The notes under the pieces were generated by a model, which saw nothing but the letters and a program-made list of their open reading frames with translations, did no database searches and had not been told where the DNA came from. A program made the translations under genes and the position numbers. From Burkholderia ambifaria AMMD (GTDB lineage Bacteria; Pseudomonadota; Gammaproteobacteria; Burkholderiales; Burkholderiaceae), in assembly GCF_000203915.1 (NCBI RefSeq), contig NC_008391.1, forward strand, positions 2,108,001 through 2,172,000: a stretch of DNA of 64,000 bases, given 5' to 3'. This document shows positions 52,235-61,002 of this stretch, in pieces. Numbering within the stretch: position 1 is the stretch's first letter; every line of letters begins with the position of its first letter.

Positions 52235-53122
52235 ATGCTGCTCGATAACCTCGCGCTGTTCCTGCGCATCGTGGAAAAGGGTGGGCTCGCCGCGGCCGGC
52301 CGCGAGGTCGGCCTGTCGCCGGCCACGGTCTCCGAGCGGCTGGCGGCGCTCGAGAGCCATTACGGCGCGGCGCTGCTCACGCGCACGACGCGCGCGATCA
52401 GCCTGACCGACGAGGGCCGCACGCTGGTCGCCGGCGCGCGGCGCCTGCTTGCCGAAGCGGATGAACTCGAAAGCCGCGTGCGGCTCGGTGCGCAGACGCT
52501 GTCGGGGCCCGTGCGGCTCAGCGCGCCGGCCGACCTCGGGCAGGCGCGCGTCGTGCCCGTCGTCGACGCGTTCCTGGCCGAGCATCCGGGCGTCACGGTC
52601 GACCTGCATCTCGGCGACGGCTACGTCGATCTCGTCGGGCAGGGGCTCGATTTCGCGATCCGGCGCGGCACGCTCGCGGACAGCGCGCTGCGCAGCCGCT
52701 CGCTCGGCCGGTCGCGCCGCGTGGTGTGCGCCGCGCCCGCCTGTCTCGCCGCGCACGGCACGCCGCGGCATCCGGACGAACTCGCCGCGCACGACTGCAT
52801 CGTGATGCGTTTCGGGCAGGAGCTGTATGCCGAGTGGCCGTTCCGCATCGACGACGCACTGAAGCGCGTGATGGTGCGCGGCCGGCGCGTGGCCAACGAC
52901 GGAGCGCTCGTGCGCGCGTGGTGCGTCGCGGGGCACGGGATCGCGCTGAAGTCGCTGCTCGACGTCGAGCAGGATCTGGCGTCCGGCGCGCTCGTCGAGA
53001 TCCTGCGCGACTTCTCGCCGGGCGAAGTCGACCTGCAGATCGTTTATCCGGGCGGCGCCGCGCAGCCGCGGCGCGTGCGCGCGCTGATCGAGCAGCTCGC
53101 GCAGGCGCTGGCAGCGGGATGA
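52235..53122 (+). CDS. LysR-type transcriptional regulator
   Basis: A 295-residue LysR-family regulator. The helix-turn-helix is in MLLDNLALFLRIVEKGGLAA and VGLSPATVSERLAALESHYG. The effector domain begins near LSGPVRLSAPADLGQARVVP and ends with DFSPGEVDLQIVYPGG, which resembles the large CrgA/DsdC-like group that regulates divergent oxidoreductase genes. GGAGAAAG precedes the ATG at 52235. The divergent aldo/keto reductase is its likely target. Confidence 0.9.
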   Translation: MLLDNLALFLRIVEKGGLAAAGREVGLSPATVSERLAALESHYGAALLTRTTRAISLTDEGRTLVAGARRLLAEADELESRVRLGAQTLSGPVRLSAPADLGQARVVPVVDAFLAEHPGVTVDLHLGDGYVDLVGQGLDFAIRRGTLADSALRSRSLGRSRRVVCAAPACLAAHGTPRHPDELAAHDCIVMRFGQELYAEWPFRIDDALKRVMVRGRRVANDGALVRAWCVAGHGIALKSLLDVEQDLASGALVEILRDFSPGEVDLQIVYPGGAAQPRRVRALIEQLAQALAAG

Positions 53123-53253
53123 CTGTAACCGGATCGCGCCGCACCGGGTGCCTCTGCGTCCCCGACACGACGTGATGACGTCGGATGTGGTGCGATGGCG
53201 GAAGAAGCCGCTGCCAGCACGACAGCGAACGCAAAAACCGCCCGCCACACCGG

Positions 53254-53282
53254 TTGTCCACGTTTCGTCATTTAGCTAATAT
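53254..53282 (+). promoter_or_regulatory. Sigma-70 promoter of the arsR-type gene
   Basis: TTGTCC (53254-53259), a 17-base spacer and TAATAT (53277-53282) form one of the clearest promoters in the window, about 20 bases before the ATG-proximal leader. Confidence 0.7.
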
Positions 53283-53290
53283 TCGAAACG
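53261..53290. promoter_or_regulatory. ArsR-type operator overlapping the promoter
   Basis: CGTTTCG (53261-53267) and CGAAACG (53284-53290) form an inverted repeat that straddles the -10 element. A further related half-site (AAACGAAAC) follows at 53293-53301. Binding would occlude RNA polymerase, as expected for autorepression. Confidence 0.6.
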
Positions 53291-53309
53291 TCAAACGAAA
53301 CCGCAACCC

Positions 53310-53609
53310 ATGGACGACGTCACCCGCATCAGCGCATTGGCCAACGAAAGCCGTCTGGCCGTACTGCGCTGGCTCAAGCAGCCGCGCGAGCATTTTCCGC
53401 CGCAGCCGCACGGCGACTTCGACGAACTCGGCGTGTGCTGCACCTACATCACTGAGAAGCTCGGCATCGCGCCGGCGACGACCACGCGGCACATGCGCAT
53501 CCTCGCGGATGCCGGGCTCGTGCAGGCGACGCGCGTCGGCAAGTTCACGTACTACAGGCGGATCGACGATGCGCTGCATCAGTTGGGCCGCGATCTCCTG
53601 CAACTCTGA
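53310..53609 (+). CDS. ArsR-family repressor
   Basis: A 99-residue winged-helix repressor. The recognition region is TYITEKLGIAPATTTRHMRIL followed by the wing DAGLVQATRVGKFTYYRRI. A Cys-Cys pair in ELGVCCTYI lies just before the recognition helices, where ArsR/SmtB proteins often bind metal or sense redox state, though the classical ELCVC motif is not exact. It is autoregulated in all likelihood through the operator over its promoter, and is co-transcribed with the PLP enzyme 20 bp downstream. Confidence 0.88.
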   Translation: MDDVTRISALANESRLAVLRWLKQPREHFPPQPHGDFDELGVCCTYITEKLGIAPATTTRHMRILADAGLVQATRVGKFTYYRRIDDALHQLGRDLLQL

Positions 53610-53629
53610 CCTTCACCGAGGCAATCGAC

Positions 53630-54982
53630 ATGGATGAACTCGCCCTGCTGGCCGACGCCGACCGGCGCGCGCATGCGTATCTCGCCGCGACGAACGAACG
53701 GCGCGCGTATCCCGACGCAGCCGCGCTCGCCGGTCTTGCGGCCTTCGACGAGCCGCTGCCCGACACGGGCCGTCCGGCCGACGACGTGCTGCGCTTGCTC
53801 GACGAGCACGGCACGACCGCGACCGTCGCATCGAACGGCCCGAACTACTTCGGCTTCGTGATCGGCGCGACGCTGCCGGCCGCGGCGGCGGCCGAGCGGC
53901 TGATGCTCGCGTGGGACCAGTGCGCGTCGTCGTTCGCCAATTCGCCGGTGGCCGCGACGATCGAGCGGCAGGCCGCGCGCTGGATCGTCGACGTGCTCGG
54001 GCTGCCCGAGGGCAGCGCGGTCGGCTTCGGCACGAGCGCGACGGCCTGCACGCTCGTCGCGCTGGTCGTCGCGCGGCGTGCGCTGCTCGCGCGCAAGGGC
54101 TGGGACGTCGACGAGGACGGCCTGATCGGCGCGCCCGAGGTCAAGGTGGTGGTCTCCGAGCTCGTGCACGTCACGGTGAAGAAGGCGCTGCGCGTGCTCG
54201 GCTTCGGGATGAAGCGCGTCATCGTCGCGCCGGTCGACACGCACGGCCGCATCGATTCCGCGCAGTTGCCGCCGCTCGACGACATGACGATCCTCTGCGT
54301 GCAGGCCGGCGAAGTGAATACCGGCGAATTCGATCCGTTCGCGGCATTGATTCCGCTCGCGAAGGCCGCCGGTGCGTGGGTGCACGTGGACGGCGCGTTC
54401 GGGTTGTGGGCGCGCGCGTCGTCCAAGCGCGCGCTGACCAACGGCGTCGACGGCGCGGACAGCTGGACGACCGACGGCCACAAGTGGCTCAACACGCCGT
54501 ACGACGCCGCGATGGTGATCTGCCGCGACGCGGCCGCGCTCGCGACCGCGATGAACAGCGACGCCGTCTACCTGAGCGGCGCGCAGGACGCGCAGAAAAA
54601 CCTGAACCTCGAATTCTCGCGGCGCGCGCGCGGCATTCCGGTGTGGGCCGCGCTGCGCGCGCTCGGCCGCGCCGGCGTGGCGACGATGATCGAGCGGCAT
54701 TGCGCGCAGGCCGCGCGTGTCGCGGACGGCCTGCGCGTGGCGGGCTACGACGTGCTGAATCGCGTCGTGCTGAATCAGGTGCTCGTGCGCGCCGGCACTG
54801 ACGACGAGACGACCGCGATCCTTCAGGCCGCGCAGGATTCGGGCGACGTATGGTTCGGGCAGACCGTGTGGCAGGGACGGCCGGCGTTCCGGATCAGCGT
54901 GTCGTCGTGGCGCACGGAGGACCAACACATCGATCGTCTCGTCGCGTTGCTGACGAAGCTGCGCGGCGTGCACGTGGGCTGA
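53630..54982 (+). CDS. PLP-dependent group II decarboxylase-like enzyme
   Basis: A 450-residue enzyme of the aromatic-amino-acid/glutamate decarboxylase superfamily. Visible landmarks are GPNYFGFVIGATLP, ANSPVAATIERQAARWI, the cofactor-stacking region GFGTSATACTLVALVVARRA, WVHVDGAFGLWA (Asp pairing with pyridine N) and the Schiff-base lysine in TTDGHKWLNTPYD. The substrate may be an amino acid or aminoacyl compound; decarboxylation is the family's usual reaction, but aldolase or sulfinate chemistry cannot be excluded. It follows an ArsR repressor in one transcript, so it probably responds to that repressor's inducer. Confidence 0.87.
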   Translation: MDELALLADADRRAHAYLAATNERRAYPDAAALAGLAAFDEPLPDTGRPADDVLRLLDEHGTTATVASNGPNYFGFVIGATLPAAAAAERLMLAWDQCASSFANSPVAATIERQAARWIVDVLGLPEGSAVGFGTSATACTLVALVVARRALLARKGWDVDEDGLIGAPEVKVVVSELVHVTVKKALRVLGFGMKRVIVAPVDTHGRIDSAQLPPLDDMTILCVQAGEVNTGEFDPFAALIPLAKAAGAWVHVDGAFGLWARASSKRALTNGVDGADSWTTDGHKWLNTPYDAAMVICRDAAALATAMNSDAVYLSGAQDAQKNLNLEFSRRARGIPVWAALRALGRAGVATMIERHCAQAARVADGLRVAGYDVLNRVVLNQVLVRAGTDDETTAILQAAQDSGDVWFGQTVWQGRPAFRISVSSWRTEDQHIDRLVALLTKLRGVHVG

Positions 54983-55214
54983 GCGGCGGCGGCGGCGTGC
55001 GCGACCTTGGCGCGGCGCTTGCGTCGCACATGTGTCGCCAACCCGCGGAAGAAGCTGTCTCGTTGTGCCTCAGACCGGGCAGTGGTGTGCGGCTATGCGG
55101 GCGTGCGCATACACGTTTCTCATCCGCATGAAAATGCCGGACAATAACGCGGCATGCGCGCCGCGCCGGCCCGGGCGGCCCGTTCAACCGCTACATCACG
55201 CTGACGAGATCCCC

Positions 55215-55682
55215 ATGTCCACGACACCTCCCCGGGAACTGCTGAAAGCTGCCGACATCGCGAAAATGGAACCGACGCGCGCGGTGCATTCGCTGAATCC
55301 CAATGCCGTTCGCCTCAAAAGGCAGCTCAGCGATCTGACCGGCCTCACGCAAATCGGCGCTCACCTGCTCACGCTGATGCCCGGTCACGAATCGGCCGAA
55401 TATCACCGTCACCTGTACGAGGAAGAATGCGTGTACGTGCTGTCCGGCACCGGCACGGCCACGATCGGTGAGCGCGCTTTCGATATCGGGCCGGGCGATT
55501 TTCTCGGCTTTCCGCGCGGCGGCGATGCACACACGTTGCAGAATACCGGCGACGTGCCGCTGCAACTGTTCATCGCCGGCCAGCGCCTCGAACACGACGT
55601 ATGCGAATACCCGAGAATCGGCAAGCGGCTTTACATCGCCGGCGAACTCGAGGATTTCGTCGATCTGCCGAAACGGCCGTAG
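55215..55682 (+). CDS. Single-domain cupin protein
   Basis: A 155-residue cupin. The two metal-binding motifs are GHESAEYHRHLYEEECVYVLSG and GDFLGFPRGGDAHTLQNTG, with His-His-Glu ligands intact. ECVYVLSGTGTATIGERAFDI is typical of small cupins that bind or isomerise sugars, or sense small molecules. Reaction unknown. The ATG at 55215 is the first giving the conserved N-terminus; its ribosome site (GAGAT) is modest. It stands between the PLP-enzyme gene and an SDR gene. Confidence 0.85.
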   Translation: MSTTPPRELLKAADIAKMEPTRAVHSLNPNAVRLKRQLSDLTGLTQIGAHLLTLMPGHESAEYHRHLYEEECVYVLSGTGTATIGERAFDIGPGDFLGFPRGGDAHTLQNTGDVPLQLFIAGQRLEHDVCEYPRIGKRLYIAGELEDFVDLPKRP

Positions 55683-55751
55683 ACGGCACACATTCGCATC
55701 GGCCGCCGCCGCGCCTATGATGCAGGAACGCTACTCACGGGATTCCACGCC

Positions 55752-56573
55752 ATGGACGCGCCGCATCCGCCGATGAATGCCCCCATTTCCGAAACGGAAC
55801 CTGAAACCGAAACCGTCGCCGAACCGCGCGCGTCACGCGTGCATCGGCCTGTCGCGCTCGTCACCGGATCGACGTCGGGGATCGGCGCGGCCATCGCACG
55901 GCGCCTGTCGGCGGATGGCTATGCGGTGATCCTGCATTCGCGCAGCTCCGCCGAGACCGGTCGCGCAATGGCGGCCGAGCTCGGCGCAAGCTACGTGCAG
56001 GCCGATCTCGCCGACGATGCGCAACGCGTGCGGTTGATCCGCGACGCGCTCGCGGTGCACGGACGGCTCGACGTGCTGGTCAACAACGCGGGTGCGAGCC
56101 GCGTGATTCCGCACGACGATCTCGCCGCCGCGACGCCCGACGTGTGGCGCGAGATGCACGAGATCAACGTGATCGCGCCGTTCCGGCTCGTCGCCGAGGC
56201 GCAGCCCGCGCTGCTCGAAGCGGCGTCGAGCGGGCGCGCCGGGTGCGTGATCAACGTCAGCTCGCATGCGGGCGTGCGGCCGAAGGGCGCGTCGATTCCG
56301 TACGCGGCGGCGAAGGCTGCGCTCAATCACACGACGCGCCTGCTCGCGCGCACGCTCGCGCCGGCGATTCGCGTCAACGCGGTGGCGCCGGGGCTCGTCG
56401 ATACGCCGCTGACGGCCGACTGGACCGAAGCGCAGCAGCTCTGGCACGAGCGTGCGCCGATGCGCCGCGCGGCGACGCCGGACGACGTCGCGCAGACGGT
56501 CGCGATGCTCGTCGCGTCCGACTACGTGACGGGCGAGATCGTGATGCTCGACGGGGGAATGAACCTGACGTGA
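55752..56573 (+). CDS. Short-chain dehydrogenase/reductase
   Basis: A 273-residue classical SDR. The cofactor loop is TGSTSGIGAAIA, then VLVNNAGASRV, the catalytic serine region INVSSHAGVRP and the YxxxK pair in PYAAAKAALNH. The C-terminal APGLVDTPL and ASDYVTGEIVMLDGG match the FabG-like subgroup. The N-terminal ~30 residues are an acidic, low-complexity extension (ISETEPETETVAEP) not usual for the family; an ATG seven codons in (55773) would shorten it only slightly. Substrate unknown. Confidence 0.9.
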   Translation: MDAPHPPMNAPISETEPETETVAEPRASRVHRPVALVTGSTSGIGAAIARRLSADGYAVILHSRSSAETGRAMAAELGASYVQADLADDAQRVRLIRDALAVHGRLDVLVNNAGASRVIPHDDLAAATPDVWREMHEINVIAPFRLVAEAQPALLEAASSGRAGCVINVSSHAGVRPKGASIPYAAAKAALNHTTRLLARTLAPAIRVNAVAPGLVDTPLTADWTEAQQLWHERAPMRRAATPDDVAQTVAMLVASDYVTGEIVMLDGGMNLT

Positions 56574-56678
56574 TGCGGTGCGGTAACGTCGTGATCCGGC
56601 GGCGCGGCGAGGCCGCCGAGCGGTCTCGATCCGGCGTCATTCGCTGGCGGCCAACGCTTGCCGGCGCGATCGCACCGT

Positions 56679-57458
56679 TCAGCCCAGGTTCGCCCGCAGC
56701 CGCGCGAGCGCCTGATCGTGCGTGCGTTCGAACTTCAGCGGCGTGACCGCGATGTAGCCTTCGCCGAGCGCGACCGTTTCCGAATCCGCATCGTCGTCGC
56801 GCGGTGCGCGCGTCAGCTTCAGCCAGTGATATTCGATGTCGCGCGGATCGCGCCCCGACACGATGTCGACGCCCTGCAGCGTGCCGGCGCCCTGGTTCGT
56901 CACCTTCAAGCCGCGCACGTCGTCGGCCGGCCGCGGCGGGAAATTCACGTTGAGGCACGCATCGCGGTCCCAGCCGGCCGCGACGAGCCGGCGAATCACG
57001 TCCGGCGCGTGCGTGCGCGCCGTATTCCACGGCACGTCGTTGCGGTCGCTGAATGCCTGGCTCAGCGCGATCGCCGGCACGCCGACCAGCATGCTCGTCA
57101 TCGCCGCGCCGACGGTGCCGGAGAACACCGTTTCGGTGCCGAGGTTCGCGCCGCGATTTACGCCGGACAGCACGAAATCGGGCCGCGCGTCCTTCATCAG
57201 GTGGCTGACCGCGATCGCGACGCAATCGCCCGGCGTGCCGCGCACGGCGAAGCGGCGCTCGCCCTTGCGATGCACGCGCAGCGGCTCGTGCAGGCTCAGC
57301 GAATGCGACGTGCCGCTCTGGTCTTCGGCCGGTGCGACGATCCACACTTCGCGCGCCAGTTGCATGGCAACCTGTTCGAGCACTTCAAGGCCGGGGGCGT
57401 CGAATCCGTCGTCGTTGGTGAGCAGGACGCGGTCGAACAGCGGGCGGGTTTCTTGCAT
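56679..57458 (-). CDS. surE: 5'-nucleotidase SurE
   Basis: A 259-residue stationary-phase survival protein, a metal-dependent nucleoside 5'- and 3'-monophosphate phosphatase. The metal-binding motif is RVLLTNDDGFDAPG near the N-terminus. Others are PAEDQSGTSHSLSLHEP, the SGVNRGANLG loop and YSGTVGAAMTS-like FSGTVGAAMTSML. The AGGAT site supports ATG at 57458. In many beta-proteobacteria surE precedes pcm/nlpD/rpoS; here no such genes are adjacent, so this is likely a second, solitary copy. Confidence 0.92.
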   Translation of the reverse strand: MQETRPLFDRVLLTNDDGFDAPGLEVLEQVAMQLAREVWIVAPAEDQSGTSHSLSLHEPLRVHRKGERRFAVRGTPGDCVAIAVSHLMKDARPDFVLSGVNRGANLGTETVFSGTVGAAMTSMLVGVPAIALSQAFSDRNDVPWNTARTHAPDVIRRLVAAGWDRDACLNVNFPPRPADDVRGLKVTNQGAGTLQGVDIVSGRDPRDIEYHWLKLTRAPRDDDADSETVALGEGYIAVTPLKFERTHDQALARLRANLG

Positions 57459-57577
57459 CGGGATGATCCTCGCAGGTAGGCAATGAGAGGGGAAAGGCAT
57501 CGCGGGTACACCCGGAAGGCTAGCATTGCGTCGTGATGCGTGTCGTGCCGTGCAGTGCCGCGCCTTGCGCGCATGCG

Positions 57578-57602
57578 AAAACGGGCGCATGACGCGCCCG
57601 TT
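57578..57602 (-). terminator. Intrinsic terminator of the azlCD operon
   Basis: AACGGGCGC, five bases, GCGCCCGTT: a 9-bp perfect stem with a T-run on the minus-strand 3' side, 44 bases after the azlD stop. Confidence 0.75.
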
Positions 57603-57645
57603 CGTTGGTTCGATGTGTGTCGCCTGCGCGGCGGGCCGGACCGCG

Positions 57646-57948
57646 TTACCCGAGCAGATGCCGCAGCAGCCCCGCCGACACGACGCCGACGATGACGGTC
57701 GGCAGGATCGACAGGCGTGTGGCCGCGACCAACGTGACGGCGAGCGCGAGCAGGTCGGCCGGGCGCGTCGACACGAAGGCCGGCGCGATCACCGAGATCA
57801 GCACGCAACCGGGCACGTTCTCCATCACCGATGCCATCCGCGGGCTCAGCGTGCGGTTGCGCAGCAGCACATAGCCGAGCACGCGCGACAGGTAGGTCGT
57901 CGACGCCATCAGCACGATGGTCGCCACCGTCGCGAAATCAGGCAGCAT
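57646..57948 (-). CDS. azlD: AzlD-like branched-chain amino acid export subunit
   Basis: A 100-residue membrane protein with three to four hydrophobic helices (FATVATIVLMASTTYLSRVLG, PGCVLISVIAPAFV, ADLLALAVTLVAATRLS, LPTVIVGVVSAGLLRHL). It is the small partner of AzlC; the pair exports branched-chain amino acids or their analogues. It overlaps the azlC stop by 11 bases, so translation is coupled, and an intrinsic terminator follows. Confidence 0.88.
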   Translation of the reverse strand: MLPDFATVATIVLMASTTYLSRVLGYVLLRNRTLSPRMASVMENVPGCVLISVIAPAFVSTRPADLLALAVTLVAATRLSILPTVIVGVVSAGLLRHLLG

Positions 57949-58675
57949 CGCGCGGCTCCCACAGCAGCGCGGCGACCAGCCCCGCGCACGCGCCGGCCGC
58001 GACGTACCACGCACCGGGCACGGCCAGGTGCGTGGCGGCCGCGACGACGAGGCTCACGAACCACGGACGGCTCGCGCGCATGCCCTTCCACATCCCGCGC
58101 AGCAGCACCAGAAACACGGCCGTAAACGCCATGTCGAAGCCGTACTGCTCGACGTTGCCGATCGTCGGGCCGACCGCCGCGCCGAGCGTCGTCATCGAGA
58201 TCCACGTCAGGTACAGCCCCGAGCACACGCCCGCGTAATAGGGGACGCTGATGTGCGTGGCCGAGCGCGAGCGCGCGTCGGCGAGCGACATCGCCCAGCT
58301 TTCGTCGCACATGAAGAACAGCGCGGCGAACGCGCGACGGCGCGGCAGGCGCCGGATATACGGCGCGAACGCCGCGCCCATCAGGATGTGACGCGAATTC
58401 ACGAGAAACGACATCGCGACGATCAGCGCGATGTGCGGCGGCGACGTCCACAGATGGATCGCCGCGAATTCGGAGCCGCCGCCGAAATTGAGGCCCGTCA
58501 TCATCGGCACCTCGAACAGGCTCAGCCCTTTTTGCGCGGCCTGCGCGCCGAGCACCAGCGCGAACGGCACGAAACCCAGCATAACGGGCAGCGCCGCGCG
58601 CAATCCGCGACCCATCTCGGCGACCTGGGCGGACTTGTCGCGAAGCCCGGACGACGTTGAAACGCTACTGCTCAT
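57938..58675 (-). CDS. azlC: AzlC-like branched-chain amino acid exporter
   Basis: A 245-residue membrane protein of the AzlC/YgaZ family. Characteristic segments are RAALPVMLGFVPFALVLGAQA, FGGGSEFAAIHLW, VNSRHILMGAAFAPY and FFMCDESWAMSLADA, with five or more transmembrane helices. A strong GGAGGAG site supports the ATG at 58675. It is divergent from an Lrp-family regulator 118 bp away, matching the azlB-azlCD arrangement in which the Lrp-like protein controls the exporter. Confidence 0.9.
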   Translation of the reverse strand: MSSSVSTSSGLRDKSAQVAEMGRGLRAALPVMLGFVPFALVLGAQAAQKGLSLFEVPMMTGLNFGGGSEFAAIHLWTSPPHIALIVAMSFLVNSRHILMGAAFAPYIRRLPRRRAFAALFFMCDESWAMSLADARSRSATHISVPYYAGVCSGLYLTWISMTTLGAAVGPTIGNVEQYGFDMAFTAVFLVLLRGMWKGMRASRPWFVSLVVAAATHLAVPGAWYVAAGACAGLVAALLWEPRDAA

Positions 58676-58753
58676 TACTCCTCCTTGGGGACGAGGATTG
58701 TCTGCTTTTTTGACTCGAATCGGGTTGCGTTGTGGCCAGATCTTCCGGAGAAT

Positions 58754-58800
58754 TTGGCATTCAACGTGTGTTTTGCCATTTTTTTGGAATTTGATGCCAA
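58754..58800. promoter_or_regulatory. Inverted repeat upstream of the Lrp-type gene
   Basis: TTGGCAT (58754-58760) and ATGCCAA (58794-58800) are exactly complementary and flank an additional TTGCCAT half-site (58772-58779 region). Lrp-family proteins wrap DNA over several such sites, so this may be the control region for both the regulator and azlCD. Confidence 0.4.
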
Positions 58801-59258
58801 TGAAGCTCGACGCTATCGACCGGCGGATCCTGAGCGCACTGCAGCGCGACGGCCGCATGCAGAACGTGGAACTCGCGCATGAGGTCGGGCTGTCGCCGTC
58901 ACCGTGCCTGCGGCGCGTGCGGCTGCTCGAGGAAGCGGGCGTGATCGAGAAGTACGTGGCCGTGCTGAACCCGGCGAAGGTCGGCAAGGGGCTGACGATC
59001 TTCACGCGCGTATGGCTGAAGGGGCAGGACGCGGAATCCGTAAGCCGCTTCGCCGAGGCCGTCCAGCAGATGCCGGAAGTGGTCGAGTGCCACCTGATGG
59101 CCGGCGACTGCGATTTCCTGTTGCGCGTGGTGGCGGCCGACATCGACGACTACCGGCGCTTCCAGATGGAATACCTGACGCGCATTCCGGGCGTGCTGAG
59201 CGTGAAGACCGACATCCCGATGCAGAAGGTCAAGCTCACGTCGGCGCTGCCGACGTAA
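58794..59258 (+). CDS. Lrp/AsnC-family regulator divergent from azlCD
   Basis: A 154-residue feast/famine regulator. The winged helix is LDAIDRRILSALQRDG with VGLSPSPCLRRVRLLEEAG, and the ligand-binding RAM domain contains VECHLMAGDCDFLLRVVAAD. ATGs at 58794 and 58800 are both possible; GGAA sits five bases before the first. Position opposite azlCD suggests an AzlB-like role: sensing branched-chain amino acids and controlling their export. Confidence 0.88.
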   Translation: MPMKLDAIDRRILSALQRDGRMQNVELAHEVGLSPSPCLRRVRLLEEAGVIEKYVAVLNPAKVGKGLTIFTRVWLKGQDAESVSRFAEAVQQMPEVVECHLMAGDCDFLLRVVAADIDDYRRFQMEYLTRIPGVLSVKTDIPMQKVKLTSALPT

Positions 59259-59475
59259 CGCGGCGCGAACGCGCGACGATGATTCGGCGGATCGTCACCA
59301 GCCAGTGACAATCGGCCGATACACTGGCGGGACAAGCCGCTTCGCCGCGCACCGGTTGCATCGCGGTGCGCGTTCGATGCGCAAGCAACTAACGGTCAAC
59401 CGCGAGGCGATCGGACAGGCGCGCTGCGCGCGACGCGATCCGCCGGGCGGTGCCTTTTTTCTGGTCGAGCCATTC

Positions 59476-60045
59476 ATGCAGCCATTCAATACGCCATGGA
59501 ATTCGCTGGAAATCGTCAAGCTCGTGCTCGGTGTGCTGACGCCGTTGTCGGTCGCGTGTCTCGGCTGGCTCGTCGCGCGCCGGCTGAAGCGGCTCGAGCT
59601 CGTGCAGTGGACCAACCAGCGGCTGATCGAGAAGCGGCTCACGCTGTACGATACGGTCGCGCCGCAGCTCAATGCGCTGCTGTGCTTCTACACGTGGATC
59701 GGCTACTGGAAGGACATCTCGCCGGACGACGTGATCCGCGCGAAGCGCGACCTCGACCGCACGTTTCACATCTATCGCTACCTGTTCGACGAGGACGTGT
59801 ACGACGCGTATCACACGTTCATCCACGCGCTGTTCGAGATGCATACGGGGCCGGGGCGTGACGCGCGGATCCGTTCGCTGATCCACGCGCCGGACGGCGA
59901 CCGCAGCGTGCACGGCACGTACGAATGGAACGCGGCGTGGGCCGAGCGGTTCTCGACCACGAACGTGACGGACAAGGCCGACGTGGTGCGGCACTACACG
60001 CGGCTGATGGAACGGCTGCGCGTCGCGCTCGGCGCGAATCGCTGA
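59476..60045 (+). CDS. Hypothetical membrane-anchored protein
   Basis: A 189-residue protein I do not recognise. One N-terminal transmembrane helix (IVKLVLGVLTPLSVACLGWLVA) is followed by a basic RRLKRLE stretch, placing the rest in the cytoplasm. The soluble part is rich in aromatic and charged residues (CFYTWIGYWKDISPDDVIRA, TFHIYRYLFDEDVYDAYHTF) and looks alpha-helical. Start at 59476 chosen because it precedes the helix by a short polar segment; the ribosome site is weak. Codon use is that of a real gene. Confidence 0.72.
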   Translation: MQPFNTPWNSLEIVKLVLGVLTPLSVACLGWLVARRLKRLELVQWTNQRLIEKRLTLYDTVAPQLNALLCFYTWIGYWKDISPDDVIRAKRDLDRTFHIYRYLFDEDVYDAYHTFIHALFEMHTGPGRDARIRSLIHAPDGDRSVHGTYEWNAAWAERFSTTNVTDKADVVRHYTRLMERLRVALGANR

Positions 60046-60290
60046 CGATCGCGCACGCACGCTCCCTTGCGCTACGCGCCGGTACCGGAATTCGCTACCC
60101 GGCGGCGCGAATGGATTCCCTCACGCACATCGCGGATGCGCGATGCGGCTGCGGCTGACATGCTCGTGGCCATGTCCACTCGCGTGAGGTTCGCATGTTC
60201 ATCGACACGGGTTCTCGGTCGCCGGCGATATGCCGGCCGGGCGTGCGCAGGCGGCGCCTTTTCGCTGTGGGTACGGCCGGTCCGGGCACG

Positions 60291-60920
60291 ATGCCGTTGC
60301 CGGCCGAACCCGAGATCGGCGACATCGTCTTCATCCGCGTGATGGTTCGGCCGTTTCTCGAAGTGGCGAGCGCGACGCGCTCGTGGACGAATCACGTGGG
60401 GATCGTCGTCGGCGAGCGCGGCGGCGAGCCGCTCGTCGCGGAGAGCACGTTTCCGCTGTCGCGCGTGACGACGATGTCGCGGTTTCTCGCGCGCTCGGAT
60501 CGCGGCGCGTGCGTGATCGCGCGCTTGAAGCAGCCGCTCGACGCCGCGCAACGGCGCCGGCTCGTCGACGCGGCCATGCGCCGGCTCGGCGTGGTCTACG
60601 ACACAGGCTTCAATCTCGCGTCGCGCCGGCAGTTCTGCTCGCGTTTCGTGCGCGAGGTGGTGCGCGATGCGACGCGGATCGTGCTCGGCGACGTCGAGAC
60701 GTTCGATGCGCTGCTGCGCCGCAATCCCGATCATCCGCTGGGGTTCTGGAAGATCTGGTATTTCGGCCGGATTCCGTGGCAGCGCCGTACGGTGACGCCG
60801 GCGAGCTTGCTCGCCAGCAGTGAGTTGCGCGTGGTGGCGGATACGCGTGGGCGCGATAGCGGCGCGCGGGAGCCGCGAGGTTCGGAAGATGCGGAAATCG
60901 GCGACGCATATGACCGTTGA
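60291..60920 (+). CDS. YebB-like permuted NlpC/P60 cysteine peptidase family protein
   Basis: A 209-residue protein closely resembling E. coli YebB/YiiX-type proteins (YebB is 200 residues). Shared landmarks are AEPEIGDIVF at the N-terminus, SWTNHVGIVVGE (catalytic His), LVAESTFPLSRVTT, SRRQFCSRFVREV (catalytic Cys), VETFDALL and FWKIWYFGRIPWQRRTVTPASL. This circularly permuted NlpC/P60 group is proposed to hydrolyse amides or lipid esters. The ATG at 60291 matches the YebB N-terminus; an upstream ATG at 60195 would add a poorly conserved 32 residues. It stands alone. Confidence 0.83.
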   Translation: MPLPAEPEIGDIVFIRVMVRPFLEVASATRSWTNHVGIVVGERGGEPLVAESTFPLSRVTTMSRFLARSDRGACVIARLKQPLDAAQRRRLVDAAMRRLGVVYDTGFNLASRRQFCSRFVREVVRDATRIVLGDVETFDALLRRNPDHPLGFWKIWYFGRIPWQRRTVTPASLLASSELRVVADTRGRDSGAREPRGSEDAEIGDAYDR

Positions 60921-61002
60921 CGCAGCACGTTCCGGGTGTTGGACGACCGTGGCGGACGGCGGGTTTCGGCCGCTCAAATGACGGGCGGCCGGGTACGACG
61001 CA

